In this document: positions 8,601 to 15,650 of the stretch, in pieces
Position numbering within the stretch: the first letter of the stretch is position 1
Layout of the letters: each line of letters starts with the position of its first letter
Origin: Bacteroidales bacterium
GTDB lineage: Bacteria; Bacteroidota; Bacteroidia; Bacteroidales; UBA932
Reading direction: 5' to 3'
DNA: 20,890 nt
Assembly: GCA_017561265.1 (NCBI GenBank)
Contig: JAFZDJ010000102.1
Coordinates: forward strand, 1 to 20,890
The notes under the pieces: generated by a model
Seen by the model: the letters and a program-made list of their open reading frames with translations, nothing else
Databases searched by the model: none
Told to the model about the DNA's origin: nothing
Made by a program: the position numbers and the translations under genes

Positions 8601-9165
8601 CTGCCTTTACATTCAATGCATCGAAGCATGTCTCCAGAAGCAGTACGTCAGCACCTCCCTTTATGAGTGCCTCTGCCTGCCTGCCGTATGCTTCCTTCAT
8701 CTGATCGAATGAGTATGCTCTGAATGCAGGGTCGGCTACGTCAGGTGATAATGAAAGCGACTTTGAAGTCGGACCCATGCTGCCGGCTACCCAGACCTTG
8801 CGGGTCAAGCCGATCTTCGCTGCGATAGCCTCTGCCTCATCTGCTGCCTTGCGGGCGATGCGCGCTCCTTCATATGCCATCTGTATGGCAAAACCCTCGC
8901 ATCCGTATTCCGACTGTGAGATCTGGTTTGCGCTGAATGTATTTGTCTCTATGATATCGGCTCCGGCCGCAATGTATTCCTCGTGGATAGCCTTTATGAC
9001 ATCAGGACGTGTAAGGTTGAGGCACTCGTTGTTGCCCTTCAGTTCCTTGCTGCATCCGGAGAACGTGCCGCCTCGGTAATTTTCCTCTGTCAGCCCGTAT
9101 CTCTGGATCATTGTGCCCATGGCTCCGTCCAGTATCAATATCCTGTCTTCTGGTATGGAAATCAT
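5602..9165 (-). CDS. metH: Cobalamin-dependent methionine synthase
   Basis: 1187 residues, full four-module MetH that methylates homocysteine with 5-methyl-THF through B12. Homocysteine module: about 1-325, with the zinc cysteines C239 (GLNC) and C302-C303 (GGCCGTT). Folate module: about 340-630, starting NFTNIGERTNVAGS. Cap and B12 module: about 665-900, with the cobalt-ligand histidine H761 in DVHDIGKN and SGLITPS downstream. Reactivation (AdoMet) module: about 900-1187, with KPAAGY at 1098-1103, where E. coli has RxxxGY. Between folate and cap modules lies an unusual polar segment (about 638-661) encoded by a palindromic DNA element. The reading frame is intact, so the enzyme is probably functional. 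metF follows 3 bases downstream. Confidence 0.97.
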   Translation of the reverse strand: MISIPEDRILILDGAMGTMIQRYGLTEENYRGGTFSGCSKELKGNNECLNLTRPDVIKAIHEEYIAAGADIIETNTFSANQISQSEYGCEGFAIQMAYEGARIARKAADEAEAIAAKIGLTRKVWVAGSMGPTSKSLSLSPDVADPAFRAYSFDQMKEAYGRQAEALIKGGADVLLLETCFDALNVKAALSAIQELGDIPVMISVSVGDRSGRTLTGQTLEAFYTSVCHFPIISFGLNCSLGAAELTPLMEDLGSWCRCAISCYPNAGLPNEMGGYDQSPEEMAAQVRAMAEKGLVNIVGGCCGTTPDHIKAIAKALRDISPRKLQADVRNTEKTLKVSGLETVNIDVKRNNFTNIGERTNVAGSRKFARLISEGKYDEALQIAARQIEDGASIIDINMDDAMLDSTREMERFVRYISNDPAVAKAALMIDSSHWETILAGLKNAQGKCIVNSISLKEGEDAFVEKAKAINSFGAAMVIMAFDEEGQATTYQRKIEICERAYRLLTEKAGVSPENIIFDVNILSIGTGIDEHARYAVDFIEAVRWIKANLPGALTSGGVSNLSFSFRGNNKVREAMHSAFLYHAIKAGMDMAIVNPSMLQVYDDIEPELLKCVEDVIFDTDPQATERLIEKASRLMQEIAGQAGNDGNQDNSRHDRPDRAPLEERLRNALVKGNGTDLEADIKEALDRYGSALKIIEGPLMAGMETVGGLFGEGKMFLPQVVKSAKVMRDAVSILEPYMNADDMGSGKAKVVIATVKGDVHDIGKNITGIVLSCNGFEVIDLGVMVDKETILDKAEEVGADIVAVSGLITPSLYQMEEICREMASRGMETPLFIGGATTSALHTAVKLAPLYDHVFYGADASAAAVMAKKCMMDRAGFEAECHMEQEKIRSLYEAGNKAQEQKTEWKIKVNGFAKDTYSEALPESIGYMELPIEEAMPYFDWKMLHAIWGVRYGSPVPEVAELMQLRRDAEDEIAMANFKIRIAAQFYEACCDNDDIILKTGHGEKRLPMMRQENGEMLSLCDFVVPCSSGKTSAFGAFAISVKANDAHEEGCCCPACSNKYEDLVGRTVRMTMAEAASSWLDDRLKKGKPEETKIIKPAAGYASCPDHTLKQDIMGLLPSAERLEIKLTESFAMMPESCICGMIFMHPDAKYPDIRRISQQQYDDYSHRRGMDELTARRFLGHLLK
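7189..7251. repeat. REP-like palindrome inserted in frame in metH
   Basis: Inside metH, arms 7189-7210 and 7226-7247 are inverted copies with 18 of 22 matching positions around a 15-base loop. An alternative, overlapping perfect hairpin is ATTGCCGG (7231-7238) with CCGGCAAT (7244-7251) around CCTGA. The DNA encodes a Gly/Asn/Asp/Arg-rich stretch (GQAGNDGNQDNSRHDRPDR, residues 641-659), unlike the flanking helices. The GTCATTGCCGG…CCGGCAATCT form recalls repetitive extragenic palindromes of other genomes. It falls at the linker between folate and cobalamin-cap modules, where extra residues would be tolerated. Confidence 0.75.
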
Positions 9166-9189
9166 TTATTTTCAGATTGATTCAAACTT

Positions 9190-9197
9190 CAAAGATA
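9190..9197 (-). promoter_or_regulatory. Candidate −7 box of the metH–metF promoter
   Basis: TATCTTTG on the minus strand fits TAnnTTTG and lies 24 bases before the metH start at 9165, giving a short AT-rich leader starting near 9183. A T-rich TTTTCG/TTTTTG stretch lies 12-20 bases further upstream as a weak −33 region. No cobalamin or SAM riboswitch fits in this short leader. Confidence 0.5.
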
Positions 9198-9262
9198 CTT
9201 CATTTTCCTCAAAAACGAAAACCAATTTCTGCTGCTGTTTAACTCTTTGATATACAATGGTA

Positions 9263-9306
9263 TACTAAAACTGCGTGCTCCCAATTGGCAGTACGCAGTT
9301 TTAGTA
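9263..9306 (-). terminator. Long hairpin after the decarboxylase operon
   Basis: TACTAAAACTGCGT (9263-9276) pairs perfectly over 14 bases with ACGCAGTTTTAGTA (9293-9306). The stem continues with a G·U pair, two further pairs and, after one mismatch, CC/GG closing an AATT tip. It starts 37 bases after the mmdB stop on the minus strand. The distal arm ends TTTTAGTAT, which is U-rich but not a clean U-tract. It most likely ends or stabilises the mmd transcript before the metH promoter. Confidence 0.65.
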
Positions 9307-9342
9307 ATGTATTGATACTTAGATAGATGATCACTGACGATT

Positions 9343-10485
9343 TTAGCCGAGGAAGCTGAGGAGGATACCGGCTGCTACGGCAGAACCGATCACTCCGGCT
9401 ACGTTCGGAGCCATCGCGTGCATGAGCAGATGGTTGTTCTTGTCGAATTCGCGTCCTACGTTCTGGGATACGCGGGCCGCGTCAGGAACGGCTGATACAC
9501 CTGCATTTCCGATGAGAGGGTTGATCTTGCGTCCCTCCTTGCAGAAAAGGTTCATGAACTTCACGAACGCCACTCCGCAGACTGTAGCGATGATGAACGA
9601 AAGGAGTCCGAGGAGGAAGATCTTGATCGAATCTCCGGTAAGGAATTCGTTTGCCTGGGTCGAGCATCCTACGGTGATACCGATGAGGATGGTCACGACG
9701 TCGATGAGCGGTCCGCGCGCTGTCTCTGCAAGACGCTTTGTCACTCCGCTTTCCTTGAGGAGGTTACCGAAGAACAACATTCCAAGAAGAGGCATGCCCG
9801 ATGGTACGATCATGGCTGTCAGGATGAAGCCGACGATAGGGAATATGATCTTCTCCTTCTGGCTTACCTGGCGTGGCGGTGCCATACGGATGAGACGTTC
9901 CTTCTTTGTCGTAAGCAGCAGCATGATAGGACGTTGGATCACAGGTACAAGGGCCATATATGAATATGCCGATACCGCAATCGCTCCCATCTGATGCGGG
10001 GCAAGCCTTGACGAAAGGAAGATCGCTGTCGGACCGTCCGCGCCTCCGATGATGCCGATCGCACCGGCCTCGGCTGGTGTAAATCCCATATGAAGCGCAA
10101 TTACATATGCCCCGAAGATACCTATCTGCGCGGCAGCTCCGATGAGCATGAGCCTAGGCTGCGAGATAAGAGCGGAGAAATCGGTCATGGCACCGATTCC
10201 CAGGAAGATGAGCGGCGGATACCATCCTTTCTGAACACCCTGATACAGGATGTTCATCACCGACCCTTCCTCATAAATACCGATGTTGAGGCCCGAAACG
10301 AAAGGAATGTTTCCTATGATCATTCCGAAGCCGATCGGTATGAGCAGCAGAGGCTCCCAGTCCTTCTTGATCGCCAGATATATGAACACGATGCCGATGA
10401 AGATCATCACGACATGCTGGAATGTCATGTTGGCGAAACCGGTGTACTGGAGGAATTGCTGCAGACTTTCAAAAATGGTATTCAT
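9343..10485 (-). CDS. mmdB: Na+-translocating decarboxylase, beta subunit
   Basis: 380 residues, very hydrophobic, with roughly nine or more membrane segments; this is the OadB/MmdB/GcdB family. It decarboxylates carboxybiotin and exports Na+ across the cytoplasmic membrane. The hallmark GGADGPTAIF at residues 147-156 holds the conserved Asp (D150) needed for ion transport, and NAGVSAVPDAAR near residue 330 is the second conserved region. It is the last gene of the operon, 23 bases after the biotin-carrier gene. The family does not itself reveal which acid is decarboxylated; the carboxyltransferase decides that. Confidence 0.95.
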   Translation of the reverse strand: MNTIFESLQQFLQYTGFANMTFQHVVMIFIGIVFIYLAIKKDWEPLLLIPIGFGMIIGNIPFVSGLNIGIYEEGSVMNILYQGVQKGWYPPLIFLGIGAMTDFSALISQPRLMLIGAAAQIGIFGAYVIALHMGFTPAEAGAIGIIGGADGPTAIFLSSRLAPHQMGAIAVSAYSYMALVPVIQRPIMLLLTTKKERLIRMAPPRQVSQKEKIIFPIVGFILTAMIVPSGMPLLGMLFFGNLLKESGVTKRLAETARGPLIDVVTILIGITVGCSTQANEFLTGDSIKIFLLGLLSFIIATVCGVAFVKFMNLFCKEGRKINPLIGNAGVSAVPDAARVSQNVGREFDKNNHLLMHAMAPNVAGVIGSAVAAGILLSFLG

Positions 10486-10508
10486 TGATTGTCCTGATTA
10501 GTTTCCGG

Positions 10509-10943
10509 TTATCCGATTGTGACTACAGCAGCTCCCTCGAGGACAGAATCGCCCTTGCTTACGTGGATTGCTGTAACTGTGCCGTCGTGAGTAGCTTCGA
10601 TAGAATTCTCCATCTTCATGGCCTCGAGAACCGCTACTTCCTGACCGGCCTTTACTGAGTCGCCTACATTGACCTTTACTGCGATGATTACGCCAGGAAG
10701 CGGACTTGTAATTGCCTTGCCGGCACCTGATGCCGCTGGTTTCGGAGCTGCTGGAGCCGGTGCTGGTGCGGCTGCAACCGGAGCACTTACAGGAGCAACC
10801 TGTACTGGAGCAGCTGCAGGAGCATTTTCAAGCTCTACCTGATATGGAGTGCCGTTTACTGTTACGGCAGCCATGTTGCCTTCTACTGAATTGATATCGA
10901 CATTATACTCGTTGCCGTTGATCTTGAATTTATAGCTTTTCAT
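10509..10943 (-). CDS. mmdC: Biotin carrier protein of the decarboxylase
   Basis: 144 residues from the ATG at 10943. The N-terminal part (1-40) has the MKSYKFKINGNEYNV fold-type start of such carriers, then an Ala/Pro linker (about 41-72), then a biotinyl domain (about 75-144) with the biotinylation site EAMKMEN and Lys110. It shuttles the carboxyl group from carboxyltransferase to the membrane beta subunit. An in-frame GTG one codon upstream (10946) could also be used, but the ATG shares its A with the TGA stop of the preceding gene, which favours a coupled ATG start. Confidence 0.94.
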   Translation of the reverse strand: MKSYKFKINGNEYNVDINSVEGNMAAVTVNGTPYQVELENAPAAAPVQVAPVSAPVAAAPAPAPAAPKPAASGAGKAITSPLPGVIIAVKVNVGDSVKAGQEVAVLEAMKMENSIEATHDGTVTAIHVSKGDSVLEGAAVVTIG

Positions 10944-11329
10944 CACTTTCTTCTCTTAATGGTTATTATATAACTTTCATTATCGTGTACCGTGTCGTTG
11001 AGGTACTGGTGGAGAGCCATTCCTATGGCCGCGTATGTTTCTCCGTTCAGTTCCTGATCAAGAGCCAGGGCTATGGCTGCCGCTACTTCTTCCTCAGGCT
11101 GACCGCTTTTGTCTGCGGTTTTTCTTCTCCGCTTCGGCAGAGTCAGCTTAAGTTCTCCCGACAGGATCTTGCCGATGAATGTATAGGCGTAGTAGAGTAT
11201 TATAAGCGAGCAGAATACCACCGATACGGAAACTATGGTGATTATCACGCCATGAGGATCCCTTTCGGCCATTTCCGCACTCTTTTGGATTACGCTCTCC
11301 GAAGCCTGTAATAACATGAAACAGTTCAT
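10943..11329 (-). CDS. mmdD: OadG-like small membrane subunit
   Basis: 128 residues with one transmembrane helix at about residues 27-50 (VIITIVSVSVVFCSLIILYYAY), then a basic cytoplasmic stretch (PKRRRKTADK) and a C-terminal part with EVAAAIALALDQEL and DNESYIITIKRRK, typical of the gamma/delta subunits of Na+ pump decarboxylases. This subunit holds the membrane and soluble subunits together. It begins 12 bases after the carboxyltransferase stop and overlaps the biotin-carrier start by one base. Sequence conservation in this family is low, so the identification relies partly on topology and position. Confidence 0.85.
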   Translation of the reverse strand: MNCFMLLQASESVIQKSAEMAERDPHGVIITIVSVSVVFCSLIILYYAYTFIGKILSGELKLTLPKRRRKTADKSGQPEEEVAAAIALALDQELNGETYAAIGMALHQYLNDTVHDNESYIITIKRRK

Positions 11330-11341
11330 ACCTTGAATTTA

Positions 11342-12904
11342 TTATAGAGGGAGATTGTCGTGCTTCTTCCAAGGGTTTTCCAGCTTCTTGTCGGCAAGCT
11401 GCTCGAGAGCCCTGATGATGCGGAAACGAGTGTTCCGTGGCTCGATTATGTCATCGATGTATCCGTAACTTGCCGCATTGTAAGGATTGCAGAAGAGGTC
11501 GTTGTATTCCTTCTTCTTCTCTTCCTCTGCTTTCATCCGTTCAGCCGGATCTTCGATTTTCTTAAGTTCCTTTGAATACAGGATCTCGACTGCTCCCTCT
11601 GCACCCATGACGGCAAAATTGGCTGTCGGCCATGCAAGATTGATGTCGCTTCGCATCTGCTTGCAGCTCATTGTGATATAAGCTCCGCCATATGACTTCC
11701 TGAGTGTTACAGCTACCTTTGGCACAGTCGCTTCTCCATATGCATAGAGAAGTTTCGCTCCGTGGTTTATGATGCCGTTATACTCCTGCTGGGTTCCGCA
11801 CAGGAAGCCAGGTACATCTATGAGGGTTACAACAGGGATATTGAATGCATCACAGAATCTGATGAATCGGGCAGCCTTTCGTGAGGCATTGCTGTCAAGG
11901 ACTCCTGCCAGCATCTTAGGCTGATTGGCCACGATTCCGACAGATCTTCCGTTCATATGGGCGAAACCGATGATTATATTCTTCGCCCAGCTCTTGTGTA
12001 CTTCCAGGAATTCTCCGTCGTCGACAATGCCTCCTATCACGCCGTACATGTCATAAGCCTGATTGGGATTGTCCGGAATGATGTCGTTCAAGGCATCGCA
12101 GACCCTTCCTGCCGGATCATTCGTCTGCTTGAACGGCGCAGATTCGCGGTTGTTTGACGGGAGGAAGCTGAGCAGCGCCTTCATCGTTGCGATACCTTCC
12201 TCTTCGCTCTCTGCGGCAAAATGAGCCACTCCGCTCTTGGTCGCATGCACGCTGGCTCCTCCTAATTCCTCATGGCTGACATTTTCTCCAGTTACGGTCT
12301 TTACCACATTAGGACCGGTCAGATACATATATGAGGTGTCCTTTACCATTACGGTGAAGTCTGTGAGGGTAGGAGAGTAGACTGCTCCTCCTGCGCAAGG
12401 ACCGAAGACGCCCGAAATCTGAGGGATGACTCCGGATGCAGTGATATGTCTTGTGAAGATTTCACCAAGGCCCGCCAGTCCGCCCATTCCTTCCTGGATG
12501 CGTGCACCACCGGAATCGTTCAGACATAGGAAGGGCGCTCCGTTTCTGATGGCCATATCTGCAACCTTGCATATCTTATGCGCCATAGTCTCCGACATGG
12601 TGCCGCCTGATACGGTGAAATCCTGAGAGTATACATAAACAAGACGTCCGTCGATAGTTCCCATTCCTGTCACGACTCCATCTCCGTCGAATCTGTTTTT
12701 CTCCATGCCGAAATTGGTGCATCTGTGCTGCACGAACATGTCGAATTCTTCGAAGCTTCCTTCATCGAGAAGGAGTGCAAGTCTTTCCCGAGCAGTAAGC
12801 TTGCCTTTCTGGTGCTGTTCGTCGATCCTTTTCTGACCGCCTCCCATGCGCGCAGCTGCCCTGCGATCTACCAGTTCCTTGATCTTTTCCTGTTGAATGC
12901 TCAT
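11342..12904 (-). CDS. mmdA: Carboxyltransferase, methylmalonyl-CoA decarboxylase alpha (or PccB)
   Basis: 520 residues, usual length for the acyl-CoA carboxyltransferase family. Features: N-terminal KGKLTARERLALLLDEGSFEE, GGARIQEGMGGLAGLGEIF and FGPCAGGAVYSPTLTDF in the first half, and DVPGFLCGTQQEYNGIINHG and AYITMSCKQMRSDINLAWP in the second, the two acyl-CoA/carboxybiotin half-domains. It transfers the carboxyl group from methylmalonyl-CoA to biotin. The neighbours (OadG-like, biotin carrier, OadB-like) and absence of a biotin carboxylase gene favour the sodium-pump decarboxylase over propionyl-CoA carboxylase. First gene of its operon, with a good promoter just upstream. Confidence 0.92.
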   Translation of the reverse strand: MSIQQEKIKELVDRRAAARMGGGQKRIDEQHQKGKLTARERLALLLDEGSFEEFDMFVQHRCTNFGMEKNRFDGDGVVTGMGTIDGRLVYVYSQDFTVSGGTMSETMAHKICKVADMAIRNGAPFLCLNDSGGARIQEGMGGLAGLGEIFTRHITASGVIPQISGVFGPCAGGAVYSPTLTDFTVMVKDTSYMYLTGPNVVKTVTGENVSHEELGGASVHATKSGVAHFAAESEEEGIATMKALLSFLPSNNRESAPFKQTNDPAGRVCDALNDIIPDNPNQAYDMYGVIGGIVDDGEFLEVHKSWAKNIIIGFAHMNGRSVGIVANQPKMLAGVLDSNASRKAARFIRFCDAFNIPVVTLIDVPGFLCGTQQEYNGIINHGAKLLYAYGEATVPKVAVTLRKSYGGAYITMSCKQMRSDINLAWPTANFAVMGAEGAVEILYSKELKKIEDPAERMKAEEEKKKEYNDLFCNPYNAASYGYIDDIIEPRNTRFRIIRALEQLADKKLENPWKKHDNLPL

Positions 12905-12935
12905 AAAAGTCTTAGATGTTTTAATGTCGTCATGG

Positions 12936-12965
12936 CAAAGTTAGCATTTTTTTCTACTTATCAAA
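12936..12965 (-). promoter_or_regulatory. Candidate promoter of the mmd operon
   Basis: Minus-strand TAACTTTG at 12943-12936 matches TAnnTTTG, and TTTG at 12965-12962 lies 18 bases upstream as a −33 box. The predicted start is near 12929, about 25 bases before the mmdA ATG. The −33 box lies inside the U-tract of the yebC terminator, so the two operons share these bases. Confidence 0.6.
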
Positions 12966-12999
12966 TAAAAATACCCGATAGTTCGTAACTACCGGGTAT
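12963..12999 (-). terminator. Rho-independent terminator of the TPR–yebC operon
   Basis: ATACCCG (12971-12977) pairs with CGGGTAT (12993-12999) and, after one A/C mismatch, TAGT pairs with ACTA around a TCGTA loop. On the minus strand the stem is followed at once by TTTTATTT (12970-12963). It begins 23 bases after the yebC stop. Stem plus U-tract on the correct strand make this a convincing terminator. Confidence 0.85.
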
Positions 13000-13021
13000 C
13001 TTGTCAGATATGTCGTATTGA

Positions 13022-13753
13022 TTACGGCTGCATTGTTGTGTATACGTTCTGAACGTCGTCGTCCTCCTCGATACGCTCGATGAGTTTTTCGATGTCAGCC
13101 TTCGCATCACCCTCAAGAACCTTGAGGTCAACGTTAGGAAGGCGGGTAAACTCTGCTGCAACAAGCTCATAGCCATTCTCCTCAATCCACTTCTGGATGG
13201 CGTTGAATGCAGTGAACTCACCATAAAGCACGATTTCCATTTCCTCGTTCTCGTTCTCCTCCTCAAAAATCTCCTCTACGCCGTAGTCGATAAGCTCAAG
13301 CTCAAGCTCCTCAAGGTCGTAAGGATTTGCGGTCTTCATGCGGAACATGCACTTGCGGTCGAACATATAGTCAACGCTTCCTGATGTTCCGAGTGATCCG
13401 CCGCTCTTAGTGAAGTATGAACGTACGTTTGCTACAGTACGGTTGTTGTTGTCGGTAGCAGCCTCAACGAGGACAGCGATGCCGTGAGGACCGTAGCCCT
13501 CGAATACTACCTCCTTGTAGTCTGCCTGATCCTTATCGGTAGCTCTCTTGATTGCGCGCTCGATATTGTCCTTAGGCATGTTCTCGCTTCGCGCAGTCTG
13601 GATGAGGGCACGGAGACGTGGGTTTCCTGTTACGTCCGGACCTCCCTGCTTTACAGCGATGGTGATTTCCTTACCGATCTTTGTGAAGACGCGGGCCATG
13701 TGACCCCATCTCTTGAATTTACGTTCCTTACGGAACTCAAACGCTCTTCCCAT
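13022..13753 (-). CDS. yebC: YebC/PmpR (TACO1) family protein
   Basis: 243 residues starting MGRAFEFRKERKFKRWGHMARVF, the Bacteroidota form of the YebC N-terminus (others start MAGHSKW). Conserved stretches follow: GNPRLRALIQTARSENMPKDNIERAIKRA, YKEVVFEGYGPHGIAVLVEAATDNNNRTVANVR and GSLGTSGSVDYMF. Members have been described as DNA-binding regulators, and the mitochondrial homologue TACO1 is a translational activator, so 'transcriptional regulator' should be taken with care. The middle has a very acidic patch (about residues 158-172, EEIFEEENENEEMEI). It starts 2 bases after the TPR gene, and a strong terminator follows. Confidence 0.94.
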   Translation of the reverse strand: MGRAFEFRKERKFKRWGHMARVFTKIGKEITIAVKQGGPDVTGNPRLRALIQTARSENMPKDNIERAIKRATDKDQADYKEVVFEGYGPHGIAVLVEAATDNNNRTVANVRSYFTKSGGSLGTSGSVDYMFDRKCMFRMKTANPYDLEELELELIDYGVEEIFEEENENEEMEIVLYGEFTAFNAIQKWIEENGYELVAAEFTRLPNVDLKVLEGDAKADIEKLIERIEEDDDVQNVYTTMQP

Positions 13754-13755
13754 AA

Positions 13756-14424
13756 TTATCTAGCTTCAATTCTTCCGATATACTTGTCGATGTCGTATCC
13801 CTCCATTGACTGTGGATACTCCTCCTTGATCTTATTGTAGAAAGAAAGTGCCTTTGCATTGTCACCGAGCTTCTCAGCTACAGCACCAGCCTTGAGAAGG
13901 TAAGTTGCAGCGAACATGTTGTCGGCTGCAGCAGCTGCCTGCTCGAAGTATCCGAGAGCCTTCTTATAGTCCTCAAGTCCTACATAAGCATCACCAAGGC
14001 AAGCCTTTGCACGAGCTGCGAGGATCTGATCCTTGCCGTTGTAAGCCTCAAGATACTTGATTGCTGACTCCCAGTTGCCGAGCTGAAGCTCGCATACGCC
14101 AGCGTAGAAGTTGATAGCCTTGCCTGCTTTTGTGCCGTACTCGTCAAGGATCTGTACGAATCCGAGAACGTTGCCGTCGCCGTTGAGGGCGAGCTCATAG
14201 TCAGCAGCACGGAAGTTGTCCTCAGCAAGAGCCATCTGACCCTGAGCCTCGGCAACCTTTGGCTGGTGAACGAACTTGTGCCAGCAGAATACAGCTGCAC
14301 ATGCAACAACTACTGCTACGCAGATGATAGTAAGGAGCTTACCGTTCTTCTCGAAGAACTGCTCAGTCTTTGAAACCGCCTCGACTACTGCCTCGGCATT
14401 TTCGTTTTTGATTTCTTTAGCCAT
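13756..14424 (-). CDS. Membrane-anchored TPR protein
   Basis: 222 residues. A short charged cytoplasmic N-terminus (1-29) leads to one transmembrane helix (about 30-48, LLTIICVAVVVACAAVFCW) without a clear signal cleavage site, followed by an extracytoplasmic helical domain with TPR-like repeats (about residues 90-215, e.g. ARAKACLGDAYVGLEDYKKALGYFEQAA and AYLLKAGAVAEKLGDNAKALSFYNKI). Topology resembles YfgM-type ancillary proteins that work with the Sec translocon or envelope chaperones, but I cannot show that role. It is co-transcribed with yebC, 2 bases downstream. Ala and Lys rich, no catalytic motif. Confidence 0.85.
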   Translation of the reverse strand: MAKEIKNENAEAVVEAVSKTEQFFEKNGKLLTIICVAVVVACAAVFCWHKFVHQPKVAEAQGQMALAEDNFRAADYELALNGDGNVLGFVQILDEYGTKAGKAINFYAGVCELQLGNWESAIKYLEAYNGKDQILAARAKACLGDAYVGLEDYKKALGYFEQAAAAADNMFAATYLLKAGAVAEKLGDNAKALSFYNKIKEEYPQSMEGYDIDKYIGRIEAR

Positions 14425-14482
14425 ATTGATTAGTTTTTATATATTTCGGACATGTTAAGGCACAGTCTGCCCAAACAGGCGG

Positions 14483-14513
14483 CAAATTTAGAAAAAAATG
14501 TCCAAACTCCCAA
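14483..14513 (-). promoter_or_regulatory. Candidate promoter of the TPR–yebC operon
   Basis: Minus-strand TAAATTTG at 14490-14483 fits TAnnTTTG with TTG at 14513-14511, 20 bases upstream. The predicted start is near 14476, leaving a leader of about 50 bases. It lies back-to-back with the recF promoter, so the two divergent operons share about 100 bases of control region. Confidence 0.5.
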
Positions 14514-14522
14514 TAAAAATGT

Positions 14523-14530
14523 TATCTTTG
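14523..14530 (+). promoter_or_regulatory. Candidate −7 box of the recF promoter
   Basis: TATCTTTG matches TAnnTTTG; the predicted start is near 14537, only about 14 bases before the chosen recF ATG at 14551. No clear −33 TTTG is seen at the expected distance. Its position inside the longer reading frame argues against the upstream ATG at 14452. Confidence 0.5.
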
Positions 14531-14550
14531 CCTTGATATCGCAAAAGATT

Positions 14551-15648
14551 ATGCCAGTACTCGAAAAAATAGTCATATCGGATTTCAGAAATATAGAACT
14601 GCAGGATCTGGATTTTTCTCCAAATGTCAACTGCATAAGCGGAAACAACGGTGAAGGTAAGACCAATCTTCTCGATGCAATTTATTATCTTTCAATGACT
14701 AAGAGTGCATTTTCCACCTCTGATAAATTCAATTTTCGTCATGGCGTAGATGAGTTTTCCCTTTCCGGAACCTACAGGATGGAAAACGGACTTTCCAGCA
14801 GATTCTCAATGAAGATTTCTTCGAAAGGTGATAAGAAACTCAGGCGTGACGATAAAACTTATAATAAAGTGTCCGATCATGTAGGTGCTCTTCCTATCGT
14901 GATGGTCTCTCCCGCGGACATCTCGCTCGTCAGTGAATCCGGTGAAGAGCGCAGGCGTTTTGTGAATGCCGTGCTGTCACAGATGGACAGGGAATATATG
15001 TCTGCAATGCAGCAGTACAACAGGCTTCTGCTCCAGAGAAACAGGATGCTTAAGGAAATGGATCCGGACAGATCCTTGCTTGAAGTCATAGATATGAGGA
15101 TGTCGGCTCTGGCTGATCCCATATATGAAGCCCGCAGGAAATTCGTGGAAGATATCAAGCCTGTGGTTTCTCAATATTATAAGGATGTATCGGGAGGTTC
15201 CGAACTTGTCGGCATCGAATATGACTCGGAACTTTCAAAGGCTTCGCTCGATATGCTGCTGGAGGCTTCCTATGAAAAGGACCGTATAATGAAATATACT
15301 ACCTCAGGCATTCAGAGGGACGATTTCATTTTCACAATGAACGGCCATCCGATAAGGCGTTACGGATCGCAGGGTCAGCAGAAGTCCTTCCTTGTTTCGT
15401 TGAAGTTCGCACAATATGAAATAATGAAGAGGAATTACGGTTTTGCTCCTATCCTTCTGCTGGATGATGTCTTCGACAAGCTTGACATGGGAAGGATTTC
15501 AAATCTTCTGCAGATGGTGGCAAGCAATGATTTCGGACAGATATTCATTACTGACAGCAATAAGGTGCGTATGTCCGGTATAGTAGACCGCCTTACCCAG
15601 GACAGGGCATATTATGAAACTGTATCGGGTACATTCACGAGGTTGTAG
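14551..15648 (+). CDS. recF: DNA replication and repair protein RecF
   Basis: 365 residues from ATG 14551; the frame is open upstream to an ATG at 14452, but the extra 33 residues lie outside the family and contain the predicted promoter. RecF is an SMC-like ATPase that helps load RecA at gapped DNA and stalled forks. Seen: N-terminal LEKIVISDFRNIELQDL, Walker A GNNGEGKT at 31-38, ABC-type signature YGSQGQQKS at 271-279, and Walker B ILLLDDVFDKLD with D305-D306. Length is the family norm. The DUF721 gene follows 2 bases downstream, a pairing often seen in Bacteroidota. Confidence 0.96.
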   Translation: MPVLEKIVISDFRNIELQDLDFSPNVNCISGNNGEGKTNLLDAIYYLSMTKSAFSTSDKFNFRHGVDEFSLSGTYRMENGLSSRFSMKISSKGDKKLRRDDKTYNKVSDHVGALPIVMVSPADISLVSESGEERRRFVNAVLSQMDREYMSAMQQYNRLLLQRNRMLKEMDPDRSLLEVIDMRMSALADPIYEARRKFVEDIKPVVSQYYKDVSGGSELVGIEYDSELSKASLDMLLEASYEKDRIMKYTTSGIQRDDFIFTMNGHPIRRYGSQGQQKSFLVSLKFAQYEIMKRNYGFAPILLLDDVFDKLDMGRISNLLQMVASNDFGQIFITDSNKVRMSGIVDRLTQDRAYYETVSGTFTRL

Positions 15649-15650
15649 GC

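Noticed and set aside
9166..9342. Cobalamin or SAM riboswitch upstream of metH
   Set aside because: The gap is under 180 bases, the predicted leader is only about 20 bases, and I see no B12-box-like or SAM-aptamer-like conserved elements.
10944..10946. GTG as the start of the biotin-carrier gene
   Set aside because: It adds one residue only; the adjacent ATG sharing a base with the upstream TGA is the more usual coupled start.
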